The notes under the pieces: model-generated
Seen by the model: only the letters and a program-made list of their open reading frames with translations
The model's database searches: none
What the model was told of the DNA's origin: nothing
Assembly (NCBI GenBank): GCA_947495425.1
Contig: CANLYR010000032.1
Span: 1 to 51,372, forward strand
DNA length: 51,372 nucleotides
Direction: 5' to 3'
Source of the DNA: an uncultured Aquimarina sp.
Lineage (GTDB): Bacteria; Bacteroidota; Bacteroidia; Flavobacteriales; Flavobacteriaceae
Made by a program: the position numbers and the translations under genes
Shown here: piece after piece, positions 24,157 through 33,845 of the stretch
Position numbering within the stretch: the stretch's first letter is position 1
Layout of the letters: each line of letters starts with the position of its first letter

Positions 24157-25410
24157 ATGAACAAACAACTATTAATTGTACTAGCGCTATTCTTGGGAAT
24201 TAATTGTCGCGCACAAATCACTTTTGAAAAAGGGTATTTTGTTAAAAACACAGGAGAAAAAACAGAATGTCTCATAAAAAATCTAGATTGGAAAAACAAT
24301 CCAACTCAATTTGAATACAAAACTTCATTAGACTCAGATTCTAAAATGGCTAGTCTAAGAACGATCAAAGAATTTGGAATTATAGGGATTGTAAAGTACC
24401 AAAGGCACGACGTTGATATTGATGTTTCAAAACAAGATTTAAATGATTTAAATACAAACAGAAATCCAGAATTTGAGAAATCAACGGTGTTCTTAAAGGT
24501 CCTCACCGAAGGCAAAGCAACGTTATATGTTTATGAGAATAGTATATTACGAAAATTTTTCTTCAAAACAGAAAACACACCTGTTGAGCAATTAATTTAT
24601 AAAAAATATAAAATATCACCAAGTAAAGTAAGTGCTAATACCCGATATAAGCAACAACTTTGGGGCAGCTTGAAATGCGACAAAATAACACTCAAAAGAA
24701 TAGAAAACCTACCCTATTATAAAAATAAACTAATTGATTTGTTTTCTGACTATAATACATGCATGAATCCGGAGACCGAAGTAGTTGTTTATAAAAAGAA
24801 TGAAAACAAAGGTATTTTGAGTCTAAGTGTTAAGCCACGATTGTATATTTCTTCTTTAGAATCAGAGGAAAACATCACTACAAAAAGGGTCTATGATTTT
24901 GGTAGCAAACAAAATATAAGTTTGGGAGTAGAAGCCGAATATATATTCCCTTTTAACAAAGGAAAATGGGGTATCTTTATTGAGGCCAATTATCAATATT
25001 TTAAGTCTAACGCTGAGTTACTGGTAAGAAATGAATTATCTTCAAGCAGCGATAGAATAATAAGTCAAGAAATTAATTATAAAGCGATCGAAGTACCTGT
25101 AGGTATAAAACACTATATGTTCATTAATGATTTTTCCAGTATTTTTCTAACAGGATCATATGCGATAGATGTCGACTTGGATTCAACAATAGAAAGGACA
25201 GAGACGTTTACCAATGGAACACTATCAAGAGAAGAGAACTTAGAGATTGTTGGTAAAGGCAGTATAGGTTTAGGTATTGGATATAAGTACAAAAACAGAT
25301 ACAGTGTAGAGTTTAGATACAATACCAATAGAGATTTGTTAAGTCGTTTTCCTGCTCAAAAGACAGATTACAATGTGTCGACCATTATTTTAGGATACAG
25401 AATCTTCTAA
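24157..25410 (+). CDS. Outer-membrane beta-barrel-type protein of unknown function
   Basis: A 417-residue exported protein. MNKQLLIVLALFLGINCRAQ is a signal peptide. Residues about 21-150 form a beta-rich N-terminal domain beginning ITFEKGYFVKNTGEKTECLIKNLDWKNNP, a pattern repeated in many Flavobacteriaceae proteins. From about 220 on, alternating strands such as LSLSVKPRLYISSL, NISLGVEAEYIFPF and GSIGLGIGYKYKNRYSVEFRYN suggest a small porin-like barrel, ending in the aromatic STIILGYRIF. I know no function for it. It is monocistronic. Confidence 0.78.
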   Translation: MNKQLLIVLALFLGINCRAQITFEKGYFVKNTGEKTECLIKNLDWKNNPTQFEYKTSLDSDSKMASLRTIKEFGIIGIVKYQRHDVDIDVSKQDLNDLNTNRNPEFEKSTVFLKVLTEGKATLYVYENSILRKFFFKTENTPVEQLIYKKYKISPSKVSANTRYKQQLWGSLKCDKITLKRIENLPYYKNKLIDLFSDYNTCMNPETEVVVYKKNENKGILSLSVKPRLYISSLESEENITTKRVYDFGSKQNISLGVEAEYIFPFNKGKWGIFIEANYQYFKSNAELLVRNELSSSSDRIISQEINYKAIEVPVGIKHYMFINDFSSIFLTGSYAIDVDLDSTIERTETFTNGTLSREENLEIVGKGSIGLGIGYKYKNRYSVEFRYNTNRDLLSRFPAQKTDYNVSTIILGYRIF

Positions 25411-25761
25411 AATAATTAATATGTGATAAAGCAATTTATCTTTACCAGAGTAATCATTAGATATCATGAGGCTGAATTATTTGTTTTTTAACTTAGAATG
25501 CAGCCTTATTTTTTAAGTATCATATCAATTTTAAAGCTAAATATCTATCTTACCATATGTAAATCTTAGATATGAAGAATATTTTTGAACTGTAGTCGTC
25601 TTGCGCATATCATTTAAATACGATAACAAACCAGAATTCAGTCTAAAAAACAGAAATCATCAAGCTAATAGAAGTTGTGATTTACAAAATCGGTCATTTC
25701 GATTTTGTTTTTATATGGATATATACATTCAAAAAAAACAGCAGTTTGATTGAATGAGGAT
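25411..25761. other. Intergenic stretch before the methyltransferase gene
   Basis: It contains a weak stem (AGGCTG at 25469-25474, CAGCCT at 25501-25506) followed by a T run, possibly the terminator of the outer-membrane protein gene. Nothing else is seen. The frame continuing upstream to TTG 25750 is covered in the methyltransferase entry. Confidence 0.4.
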
Positions 25762-26460
25762 ATGATAGCTATGAAAAATAAAGAAAATTCAGCTAAAAGA
25801 ACTAAGAAGCCAATAAAGAAACCTTGGCCTACCAAAGAAGCGATGGAGCAAGTATATACCATGAAACTTTGGGGTGGTTACGAATCTGATTTTTATTCAG
25901 GTATAGGATCGCACCATCCAGATATAATCAACCCATACATAGATGTAGTAACCGAATTTTTAACATTTTTCAAAAATCCTCTAGTCGTATGTGATTTAGG
26001 TTGTGGAGATTTTAATGTAGGAAAAGAACTTGTAAAGTATACTGAGAAATATATTGCGGTAGATATCGTAAAAGATCTTATTACACACAATCAAAGAACA
26101 TTTACCGCAGAAAATTTAGAATTCCATTGTTTAGATATCGTGGTAGATGATTTACCTTCTGGAGATTGTGCTTTATTAAGACAAGTACTCCAACATTTAT
26201 CAAATACAGAAATAAAAAGTATCGTGAGTAGATTAATTAAGTTTAAATATGTTATTTTAACTGAACATATACCCGAAGGAGATTTTATTCCCAACAAAGA
26301 TATCATTTCAGGACAAGGAATCAGGCTCAAAAAACAGAGTGGTGTGGACCTATTAGCTTCCCCATTCAATTTTGAGGTTAAAGCAGAAAAACAAATACTA
26401 TCTATTATTTCAAATCATCAAAAAGGAGCTATTGTTACAACAATATATACAACTTTTTAA
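25762..26460 (+). CDS. Class I SAM-dependent methyltransferase
   Basis: A 232-residue soluble protein from ATG 25762; TTG 25750 and ATG 25771 are alternatives. The N-terminus is lysine-rich (MKNKENSAKRTKKPIKKPW). The SAM-binding core has LVVCDLGCGDFNVGKEL (motif I), IAVDIVKDL (acidic end of strand 2) and LEFHCLDIVVDDLPSGD with LLRQVLQHLSN, typical of a Rossmann methyltransferase. A motif YVILTEHIPEGDF follows. The N-terminal WGGYESDFYSGIGSHHPD resembles small-molecule or sugar-type methyltransferases. The substrate is unknown. Confidence 0.8.
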   Translation: MIAMKNKENSAKRTKKPIKKPWPTKEAMEQVYTMKLWGGYESDFYSGIGSHHPDIINPYIDVVTEFLTFFKNPLVVCDLGCGDFNVGKELVKYTEKYIAVDIVKDLITHNQRTFTAENLEFHCLDIVVDDLPSGDCALLRQVLQHLSNTEIKSIVSRLIKFKYVILTEHIPEGDFIPNKDIISGQGIRLKKQSGVDLLASPFNFEVKAEKQILSIISNHQKGAIVTTIYTTF

Positions 26461-26465
26461 ATACA

Positions 26466-26497
26466 TATCTATTTGTTAGACGATAACTAAATAGATA
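26466..26497. other. AT-rich stem-loop between two genes
   Basis: TATCTATTTGTTA and the complementary TAAC-T-AAATAGATA pair over 13 bp with one bulge. No T run follows, so it is not a plain terminator; it may be an operator or transcript-stabilising stem ahead of the aldo/keto reductase gene. Confidence 0.35.
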
Positions 26498-26509
26498 CAA
26501 CTACATCAT

Positions 26510-27460
26510 ATGAATACTATCTCTTCATCAATTGGATTAGGCACTGCTATTATAGGAAGACCCCTTTACATCAATATCCGAAAAAAGGCTTCTGAATCTC
26601 TCCCCCTGGAAGATTTTTGTAAAAATAGCTGGCATACACTAGACCGTGCCTATGCGCTTGGCATTCGTTATTTTGACACAGCTCCGGGATATGGATTAGC
26701 AGAAGAATTACTTATCGACTGGATATTATCTAAAAATGATCCCACTATAGAGATAGCCACCAAATGGGGATACACCTACCTTGCAAATTATGATGATAAA
26801 GCAACAGAGCATGAAAGCAAAGAACATACCCTATCAAAATTAAATGAGCAATGGCAACGATCCAAACAACTACTCCCCCATCTAAAAATCTATCAAATAC
26901 ATTCTGCTACTTTTGAATCCGGAGTATTAGAAAACAAAGCTGTGCTTCAAAGATTATTCGAAATAAAACAAGAACATAAAATTGCAATCGGGATCACTAC
27001 AACAGGTACAAATCAAGTTGATGTCCTTAAGAAAGCTACAGAAATAGAAATAAGTGGTACCCCCCTATTCGACACTTATCAAATTACCTATAATATTTTA
27101 GAGCAAAGTATTGCTAAAATACTACAAGAGAAAAATATAAAAGTAATTGTAAAAGAAGCAATGGCCAACGGTCGTTTATTTCCATCTCAGCAGTATCCAC
27201 AATACAAAAACGTATACCAGATGCTTCTCAAGTTATCCAAAAAATATAAAGTAGGTGTGGACGCCATTGCATTACGATTTTGTATTGATACATTACAACC
27301 TTTCAAGGTGTTAAGTGGGGCATCTAATCAAACACAAGTTACAGAAAACCTGAAGGTGTTACAGTTTCAATTAAAACCTGATGAAATTAAAGCCTTACAA
27401 GCCCTTGCTTCAGATCCAAAAAACTATTGGTTAGAACGAAAAAAACTACCTTGGAATTAA
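26510..27460 (+). CDS. Aldo/keto reductase family protein
   Basis: A 316-residue TIM-barrel oxidoreductase. [13 protein letters not shown] opens the barrel, the conserved catalytic Asp/Tyr block is [17 protein letters not shown] (about 58-74), the catalytic Lys is in IATKWGYTY and the His in YQIHSATFE. The NADPH-binding end contains [25 protein letters not shown]. It reduces an aldehyde or ketone with NADPH; the substrate is unknown. It lies 49 bp after the methyltransferase and is followed by a promoter for the GlcG-like gene. Confidence 0.88.
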   Translation: MNTISSSIGLGTAIIGRPLYINIRKKASESLPLEDFCKNSWHTLDRAYALGIRYFDTAPGYGLAEELLIDWILSKNDPTIEIATKWGYTYLANYDDKATEHESKEHTLSKLNEQWQRSKQLLPHLKIYQIHSATFESGVLENKAVLQRLFEIKQEHKIAIGITTTGTNQVDVLKKATEIEISGTPLFDTYQITYNILEQSIAKILQEKNIKVIVKEAMANGRLFPSQQYPQYKNVYQMLLKLSKKYKVGVDAIALRFCIDTLQPFKVLSGASNQTQVTENLKVLQFQLKPDEIKALQALASDPKNYWLERKKLPWN

Positions 27461-27479
27461 ACAATTAGTCCTACTTTTG
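27451..27479 (+). promoter_or_regulatory. Bacteroidota-type promoter (TTG / TAnnTTTG) of the GlcG-like gene
   Basis: TTG at 27451-27453 and TACTTTTG at 27472-27479 stand 18 bp apart, close to the -33/-7 spacing of the Bacteroidota sigma-ABfr promoter. The next ATG (27507) lies 27 bp beyond. This is the best-formed promoter in the window. Confidence 0.65.
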
Positions 27480-27506
27480 GATTCTAAATTAATAAACACA
27501 CAATTC

Positions 27507-27905
27507 ATGAATATTACACTAGAACAAGCCGAAAAAATAATTACAGTCGCAAAAGAAAAATCAGTTGCTATTCATACAAAAATGAACATTTCTGTAGTAG
27601 ATGCAGGGGCAAACCTTTTAGCATTTGCACGTATGGATGGTGCATGGCTAGGATCCGCTGATATTTCGCTTAAAAAAGCAAAAACTGCCCGCTTCTTTGA
27701 TATGAATACTGGTGCCATCGGCGAGCTATCCCAACCAGGAGGACCCTTATATAATATAGAACATTCTAATGAGGGACTAATCTCTTTTCCGGGAGGTGTT
27801 CCTATCAAAAATCAATCAGGAGAAATTATCGGAGCTATAGGTGTGAGCGGAAGTAGCGTAGAAAACGATCATGCAGTTGCTGAAGCCGGAGCTTCTGCTA
27901 TATAA
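27507..27905 (+). CDS. GlcG/HbpS-like haem-binding-type protein
   Basis: A 132-residue protein from ATG 27507; the frame extends up to a TTG at 27477, but that start lies inside the -7 element. The family fold is indicated by [36 protein letters not shown] and by [20 protein letters not shown] followed by [12 protein letters not shown] at the end. Members bind haem or small cofactors, or are of unknown function. There is no signal peptide. It probably has its own transcript. Confidence 0.85.
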   Translation: MNITLEQAEKIITVAKEKSVAIHTKMNISVVDAGANLLAFARMDGAWLGSADISLKKAKTARFFDMNTGAIGELSQPGGPLYNIEHSNEGLISFPGGVPIKNQSGEIIGAIGVSGSSVENDHAVAEAGASAI

Positions 27906-27975
27906 TTGTGTACAAAAGCATTAGTACCGGTTGTTGTCACTACACAATCGGTATTTCTGTTCTCAAAACTAGCGT

Positions 27976-28617
27976 ATGAAAAAAATAGTTAGTCATATCT
28001 GGCCCTTAACAAAACGGATTTCATCTCAAATTAATGGAACGTTAGAAGTCACCTGGATTAATGGTAAAAAGGTACTGGACAGCCAAAATGCTAATTATTC
28101 ATACGGTGCCTTAGAGAAAGTTTTAAATTATGGCCTTTCTCAAATTGAAATTCAGAACGTTACTGAAATTTTGGTATTAGGGCTTGGTGGTGGTAGTGTC
28201 ATACAATCCCTAGAAAACCGATTTAAGTATTACGGCAAGATCACTGCTGTAGAAATTGATAATGCAATAATACAGATCGCAAAAGACGAGTTCGACGTAA
28301 AAGATAATAAGCGTCTAAACATTATTAATGAAGATGCATTACAATATGTCCAAAGCTGCAAAAAACACTATGATTTAATCATAGTTGACATTTTTATAGA
28401 TCAAATTGTACCTGAGTCATTTTACGAAGAAAAATTTTGGCGACATACCCTTCAAATACTATCTCCTGGGGGAAACATTATCTTCAATGCTGGGATTCTT
28501 TTAGAAGACACCACTAGAATCGATACTATACAAACTGCCTTTGCTTCTGAGATTTCATGGACTCAACATGATCACGTAGAAGGGGTAAATACATTACTTG
28601 TTGGGAAAAAATTATAA
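27976..28617 (+). CDS. Spermidine-synthase-like methyltransferase-fold protein
   Basis: A 213-residue Rossmann-fold protein. Motif I reads EILVLGLGGGSVIQSL (about 63-78), followed by ITAVEIDNAIIQIA (strand 2 acidic end), LNIINEDALQYV and the post-I acidic strand YDLIIVDIFIDQIVPESFY, all as in the spermidine-synthase family and its bacterial membrane-fused relatives. It lacks transmembrane helices. Aminopropyl transfer is only one possibility; a methyltransferase role is equally likely. It lies 70 bp after the GlcG-like gene. Confidence 0.75.
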   Translation: MKKIVSHIWPLTKRISSQINGTLEVTWINGKKVLDSQNANYSYGALEKVLNYGLSQIEIQNVTEILVLGLGGGSVIQSLENRFKYYGKITAVEIDNAIIQIAKDEFDVKDNKRLNIINEDALQYVQSCKKHYDLIIVDIFIDQIVPESFYEEKFWRHTLQILSPGGNIIFNAGILLEDTTRIDTIQTAFASEISWTQHDHVEGVNTLLVGKKL

Positions 28618-28679
28618 CAACTATCAATTTTCTTACCACAAATACGTTATTTTAGATCATTCATTCTATCAAAATTTAA

Positions 28680-29615
28680 ATGATCAAAAAAGACCTTAGC
28701 GATTGTCATAACAGGATTACACCATACATACATAGAACACCAATATTAACCTCTCGCCAACTTAATAACATTTCGGGAGCAACGATATATTTCAAATGTG
28801 AAAATTTTCAGCGTATGGGTGCTTTTAAAATGAGAGGCGCTGCCAACGCAATCTTACAATTATCAAAAGACCAACTAGACAAAGGCGTAGTTACCCATTC
28901 TTCAGGTAACTTTGCTCAGGCAGTATCATTGGCAGCACAAAGTCTGGGAACAAAAGCTTATATCGTAATGCCGTCTACTGCTCCACAAGTAAAAAAAGAT
29001 GCCGTAATAGGATATGGGGGTGAAGTCATCGAATGCCCTCCTACTCTAGAAGATCGCGAACATGCTGCAGCACTTATTCAGAAAGAGAAAGGCGCTACGT
29101 TTTTACACCCTTCTAATGATTATGAAGTCATTTTAGGTCAGGGCACCGCTGCTGTAGAACTCTTAGAAGATCAACCTGATCTTGAGTATATCTTTACTCC
29201 AATTGGAGGGGGCGGACTCATAGCAGGCAGCGCACTAGCTGCTCACTTCTACGGAAATAACTGCAATGTAATTGGCAGCGAACCTTTTGAAGTAGATGAT
29301 GCTTATCGCTCATTACAAAGTGGTACCATTGAAACCAATGAGACTATAAACACTATTGCAGATGGTCTTAAAACACAGCTTGGTGATATTAATTTTCCCA
29401 TCATTCAAAAATATGTTTCAGAAATTATTCGTGTTGAAGAAGATGAAATTATTGCTGCTATGCGATTAATCTGGGAGCGCATGAAGATTATTATTGAATC
29501 CTCTTGCGCTGTACCATTTGCAGCTTTACTTCGAGAGAAAGACCGTTTTGCCTCTAAAAAAATAGGAATTATACTATCTGGCGGTAATGTAGATCTGGAT
29601 CATTTACCATTTTAA
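28680..29615 (+). CDS. PLP-dependent threonine/serine dehydratase or serine racemase
   Basis: A 311-residue fold-type II PLP enzyme of the threonine/serine dehydratase family. The PLP lysine is K50 in NFQRMGAFKMRGAAN, the phosphate loop is PIGGGGLIAG (about 174-183), and SSGNFAQAVSLAA is the substrate-binding loop. There is no C-terminal ACT domain, so this is the catabolic or racemase type (about 310-330 residues). It either deaminates L-Ser/L-Thr to pyruvate/2-oxobutyrate and ammonia or interconverts serine isomers. The stop overlaps the end of the convergent giant lipoprotein gene by 4 bp. Confidence 0.87.
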   Translation: MIKKDLSDCHNRITPYIHRTPILTSRQLNNISGATIYFKCENFQRMGAFKMRGAANAILQLSKDQLDKGVVTHSSGNFAQAVSLAAQSLGTKAYIVMPSTAPQVKKDAVIGYGGEVIECPPTLEDREHAAALIQKEKGATFLHPSNDYEVILGQGTAAVELLEDQPDLEYIFTPIGGGGLIAGSALAAHFYGNNCNVIGSEPFEVDDAYRSLQSGTIETNETINTIADGLKTQLGDINFPIIQKYVSEIIRVEEDEIIAAMRLIWERMKIIIESSCAVPFAALLREKDRFASKKIGIILSGGNVDLDHLPF

Positions 29616-32600
29616 AACTCAAACCCAAAACCTCCTTGCACTTGTACACCTTCATCAGAAGAGAACATCCCTAATCTAAACGAAAACGTATCTGCACCAC
29701 TAATCCATACACCACCCCCGTAAGAGGTATGCCATTGATTAGAATCATCATTATCTATCCAAACTCGACCGTAATCAAAACCTCCATAGGTTCCTAAAGT
29801 CACCGGAAAAACAGAAGTATTGAACCGTTTGATTCGAGCTTTTAAATCCGTAGTCTGATAAAAATAACGTTCTCCTGTAAATCGTTCATTTCTAAATCCT
29901 CTCAAACCATTATCGCCTCCGATTGAAGGAGCATGATAATAAAAGAAATTATTTCCGATATTGGTCTTAACTTCAGCTTTGGTTCCTAATACCAAATGCC
30001 CAGAGGAAATCAATTGATGACTTCCGCCAAGAGCGAAAGTAACATAACCAAACTCATTGTTCGAGATATCCACATTTCTCTTATACCCACCTGCAAGACT
30101 AAATAATAGTGCTTTGGTAGGAAAATCAAATGCATTTTGACTATCGAATGAAATTCCAGCTTCTGCGCCAGCATATTGTTGTGCATCAAAAACCAAAGGA
30201 TTAACAACTCCGGTAGTTACAAATCTATCTTGATCATCTGCCACATTAAAAGATTCAAAAAGCCCTTTTACATATAAAGATCTATAACTTATTCCCGCAT
30301 CAATCTTAACTTGTTGCATTTGAGTTCTATTGAAATCCTGACTTAGATCGTCATCAAAATTTTTAGTATCATTTCCAAAACCGAAAAAATTGTTGGCATA
30401 CGCATCATTGGTAAAGTATCCATTAAGTGTTAAGTTCCAATTCGGAAAAATATTGGCAAATATCCCTTGATAAGAAAGATCAAAACCCTGAAAAGTAAAA
30501 TAATAATTTCCACCAAAAGTGTGTTGTTGTTTAAAATCTTTACCATCACCATGAAGACCGTAGATAGTATAGGTATCAGTCAATCCCATAAAAAAGCCAT
30601 CATCATTGCGGATTCCTAAAGTTGGCATAATGATATTAAAATCTTCCTGAAAATATCGCCAATGCAAGGTATTGGTCTCATACAGATTAGTAAGCTGGCG
30701 ACTTGGCTTTTTTTCTTCAAAAGTTGATTCTTCAAATTTCCAGTCGTACACTTTCAGTTTTCTTTTATTTTCAACCTTGTATATATCTTTTCCGTAGCCT
30801 CCGATGATTTTTATTTTGCTATACGTATCTCCTTCCCCATTAATTACAAAGGTATCATCATCATTTAATCCATACACCAGAATTCGCTTAGTTTCTTTAC
30901 TATCAAAAATTCGCTCATAGAACACTTTATTTTTTTCGTCGCTTAGTTTTCTTTTTCCAATAATTTTGGTTTTACCATTTGGCATTCTCGTTATTTCGAA
31001 CAGATCATCCTTGTGTGTACCATAAACCACTGCTGTTTTATTAAGATATGACGCATACTCTTTTGCATATTGATCAATCCTATTCAATCTCGCCTTCAGA
31101 CTATTTTTAATTTGTGCTGTCGTTTCATCTTGTATCTCTATAGGTAAATTGGTGAATGCCTTGTCAATATCTTCTTCGCCCAAATTATTTTGGATATATT
31201 TTGCTTGCTCGATCCAGGTAGCAACGCCGTGTTTGGTGATCAGTGTTTGATCAAGATTGTGCGCTTCGGCATTGAACCATTTTAAACTCTTAATCTTGGG
31301 TCCGTAGGTTTGCCATAGGCGTGTTCCAGGAGAAAACGTTTTGATTAATGGAATACCAATACCATCAAACTTAGAAAATGTATTATCTCGATCTCTTGCT
31401 ACGGGTATAAAAACTTTATCATCACTGTCTTCTTTTTCGTATTCGACCCATCTCCATTGATCCTGATGACGATCCCAGTCACCAATTAACATATCGAATA
31501 TTCTAGCACGTATGTAGGCTTCTTGATCCATAATATACGATTCATCTTCCTTTAATTTTTCTAAAGCATCTGTCGTACTTTCAAAATCTGTTACCTCACC
31601 ATCACTATCGGGTAGCGCCCTGCGATATCCTTCATATTTCTTTTGTTCATCAGATGGTCTACGCTCGATATAATACAATTCATCACCATAAGTAGTGTTG
31701 TAAGTTCCTAACCGTTCTTGTTTTGGTACATAAAAAAGTTGAGTTTCTGAATGATTGATATCCAATGCTTTTGCCATATCATTGATTACCATTTGCATGA
31801 AAGGATGTGCAGTTGTGAAAAAATCTGACACTAAATCCTCGGTGAGTGTATTTTCATACTCTTCAGTATCATATGAGATCCCTCTTACTTTTTGAGTTAA
31901 GAACTTAAGTGCTACTTTTTTTAGAGATCGCATGGCATACTCTCGATTTTGGCTATCAACCAATCGAAGTGAATTTGATTGATGTCCTCCTCCTTTTTTG
32001 GTAACCTCCAGACCACCATAGAGCGTATCTAACAACGCCACGGGCACAGTAACTTCTGTATTAAAATAAGAGCGATACCGATCGCCCCATAAAAATTTAT
32101 AGAAACCAGATTTATCTAGTGCCGTTTCATCTTTTATAATTACTGCTTTTTTCTCTTTTGTATGTGTAATTTTGGCCAGATTATAATCCTCGGATTTTTC
32201 AAACGGAGGCATCACATCAAACGCATTATTTTGATTATTTGCGGTTATAAACTTCACAGAAGATGATCCGTCGTCATAATAGGTGATTTTTGCAAAACCA
32301 GATGCTCCATGTGTATACTTTCCTTCATATTGCAAACTCCCCCCAGGAGCATGAATAAATCCTTTGGATCGATTGGTAGCTTTAGCGCTTCCGTAGGATC
32401 CACTAATGATTTGATGAATTCCGTTTCCTTCGAGATATTGCAAACTCTCTTCATGTCCTGAAACGATGGTTACACGATCTGATTTTTGTGCTATCGAACT
32501 CACTAGAATTCTTAAATATCGATACCTCGGAAAATCCAATTGATCTCTATTTAGATTAGCCAAGTCTTTAACCTCCCCAGTTAGTGTTCCTAAAACAGGG

Positions 32601-33322
32601 ACAGGTAACAGATGACTTTTCAGCGTTTCATGACCTGCATACGTACCATTACTAAAAATAGGATGGTGCATCACAATCAAAACGTTTTTGCCCTGTGCAT
32701 CATTAATATATCCTTCTAATTCTTCTGCAAAGCGTCTTCTTGTGTTAACACTGGTGCATTTTTTGTTTATTTCTTGTATTCGATCCCAATTTGAGATAAA
32801 CCAATATGAATTGACGACAATAATATCTAATTCATCACTTACCACAATATGCTCTAGTGGGCATCCATTTTTTTCTGGAAACTCAGAGTCTACTGATTTT
32901 TTCTTTTCCACATAATCCTCATACTCCTCCATATCATCGATGTCATTATCCTTCCATTCATTAACACCGTGAATAAATAAGGTTTCTCCTTTATAGCCTT
33001 TGGCTAATGCTATCTGCTTATCTAATAATTTAAAATCTTTGTCTTTCTGTCCTACTTCTTCAGAAATATTATCGCCCATAAAAAGTAGGGTGCTATTTTT
33101 CTCTGCTTCCTGAAGTTCTGCCAACAATTTTTCATCCAATGCATTAGTGAAATTATCTGCTTTTTTATTTCCGTATCCGCCAGCTACATAAAAAGTATAA
33201 GCAACTTTTTTATCGCTATCTTTTTTTATGTCTACTGAATCTTTAATCTGAGGTTGAAAGGTTGCACACGATTGTATAAATATGCATACTAATACAAAAA
33301 CTGTAGAAAACCGAAACGTCAT
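29612..33322 (-). CDS. Large lipoprotein: degenerate metallophosphoesterase plus Omp85-like barrel
   Basis: A 1236-residue protein from ATG 33322 (MTFRFSTVFVLVCIFIQSC gives a lipobox, C19). An upstream ATG at 33424 would add 34 residues before the signal and is rejected. Residues about 35-330 match calcineurin-like phosphoesterases in order but with altered metal ligands: GGYGN at 48-52 where the family has a GDxG-type site, GDNIS at 83-87, GVNEW at 119-123 instead of GNHDW, intact HHP at 219-221, and GHEES at 289-293 instead of GHEH. A middle region (about 395-840) precedes an outer-membrane barrel (about 900-1236) with FNRTQMQQVKIDAGISY, GGDNGLRGFRNERFTGE and a terminal phenylalanine. It is a surface or outer-membrane assembly-type protein; activity is doubtful. 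Confidence 0.85.
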   Translation of the reverse strand: MTFRFSTVFVLVCIFIQSCATFQPQIKDSVDIKKDSDKKVAYTFYVAGGYGNKKADNFTNALDEKLLAELQEAEKNSTLLFMGDNISEEVGQKDKDFKLLDKQIALAKGYKGETLFIHGVNEWKDNDIDDMEEYEDYVEKKKSVDSEFPEKNGCPLEHIVVSDELDIIVVNSYWFISNWDRIQEINKKCTSVNTRRRFAEELEGYINDAQGKNVLIVMHHPIFSNGTYAGHETLKSHLLPVPVLGTLTGEVKDLANLNRDQLDFPRYRYLRILVSSIAQKSDRVTIVSGHEESLQYLEGNGIHQIISGSYGSAKATNRSKGFIHAPGGSLQYEGKYTHGASGFAKITYYDDGSSSVKFITANNQNNAFDVMPPFEKSEDYNLAKITHTKEKKAVIIKDETALDKSGFYKFLWGDRYRSYFNTEVTVPVALLDTLYGGLEVTKKGGGHQSNSLRLVDSQNREYAMRSLKKVALKFLTQKVRGISYDTEEYENTLTEDLVSDFFTTAHPFMQMVINDMAKALDINHSETQLFYVPKQERLGTYNTTYGDELYYIERRPSDEQKKYEGYRRALPDSDGEVTDFESTTDALEKLKEDESYIMDQEAYIRARIFDMLIGDWDRHQDQWRWVEYEKEDSDDKVFIPVARDRDNTFSKFDGIGIPLIKTFSPGTRLWQTYGPKIKSLKWFNAEAHNLDQTLITKHGVATWIEQAKYIQNNLGEEDIDKAFTNLPIEIQDETTAQIKNSLKARLNRIDQYAKEYASYLNKTAVVYGTHKDDLFEITRMPNGKTKIIGKRKLSDEKNKVFYERIFDSKETKRILVYGLNDDDTFVINGEGDTYSKIKIIGGYGKDIYKVENKRKLKVYDWKFEESTFEEKKPSRQLTNLYETNTLHWRYFQEDFNIIMPTLGIRNDDGFFMGLTDTYTIYGLHGDGKDFKQQHTFGGNYYFTFQGFDLSYQGIFANIFPNWNLTLNGYFTNDAYANNFFGFGNDTKNFDDDLSQDFNRTQMQQVKIDAGISYRSLYVKGLFESFNVADDQDRFVTTGVVNPLVFDAQQYAGAEAGISFDSQNAFDFPTKALLFSLAGGYKRNVDISNNEFGYVTFALGGSHQLISSGHLVLGTKAEVKTNIGNNFFYYHAPSIGGDNGLRGFRNERFTGERYFYQTTDLKARIKRFNTSVFPVTLGTYGGFDYGRVWIDNDDSNQWHTSYGGGVWISGADTFSFRLGMFSSDEGVQVQGGFGFEF

Positions 33323-33845
33323 AAGAAAAAATTTAGCGTTAGTGAATAGAAAATTCTTGATTTTTAATTCGATGTCATTCGAAGCAACTAAATAACCCAA
33401 AAATGAAACATAAAAATACCTCAAACCATATTTTCTTTTACTCTAATGCTAAACAAATAATTGTATCTATATATGATACACCTGGCAAGACGAGAATTTG
33501 ATCCTATTATAAATGTTTTATAACCTGAGTTTCTAAGAAGAACTTAGATATAAAATTCAGGTTTATAGTGTACTGAAAAACATCCTACCAAGAGTACAGT
33601 ATGCTGCTTCTGATACCTTTTATTGTGCTAATAGAAATCCTCACTATTTCAATACTTATATTACAGCTACTTTGGATAGACCCGAAAGCTTCCAGACGAC
33701 GTAGGTATGCTTTAGGGGTAGTGAGAATAAGGGATTCATAAAGAAATAGAAAATGAACTATCCCGCTGTAAGCAGATAACGTATCTGAACAAAAAAACCT
33801 GAAATTAACAATTCTCAAGGCAGAGCCATCAGAGAACTATTTAGA
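33323..33845. other. Intergenic stretch between the giant lipoprotein gene and gltD
   Basis: It holds a pair of nested stems near 33522-33563 (AACCTGA with TCAGGTT, and CTAAG with CTTAG inside) and the short open frame reported at 33601-33741. A longer reverse-strand frame (33585-33818) has no protein-like features. Confidence 0.45.
33601..33741 (+). CDS. Candidate small single-pass membrane protein
   Basis: A 46-codon frame from ATG 33601 encodes MLLLIPFIVLIEILTISILI followed by LQLLWIDPKASRRRRYALGVV and a short end. A 24-residue hydrophobic helix followed by an arginine cluster is the topology of a small inner-membrane protein with its positive tail in the cytosol. No promoter is identified, so it may be spurious. 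It is reported because the hydrophobic and charged parts segregate too cleanly for random AT-rich DNA. Confidence 0.35.
   Translation: MLLLIPFIVLIEILTISILILQLLWIDPKASRRRRYALGVVRIRDS

Noticed and set aside
33323..33424. Extended N-terminus of the giant lipoprotein
   Set aside because: It would bury the lipoprotein signal 34 residues inside the protein.
33585..33818. 77-residue frame on the reverse strand between the giant lipoprotein gene and gltD
   Set aside because: No family signature, no helix or signal pattern and no plausible promoter; the opposite strand holds a more protein-like short frame.
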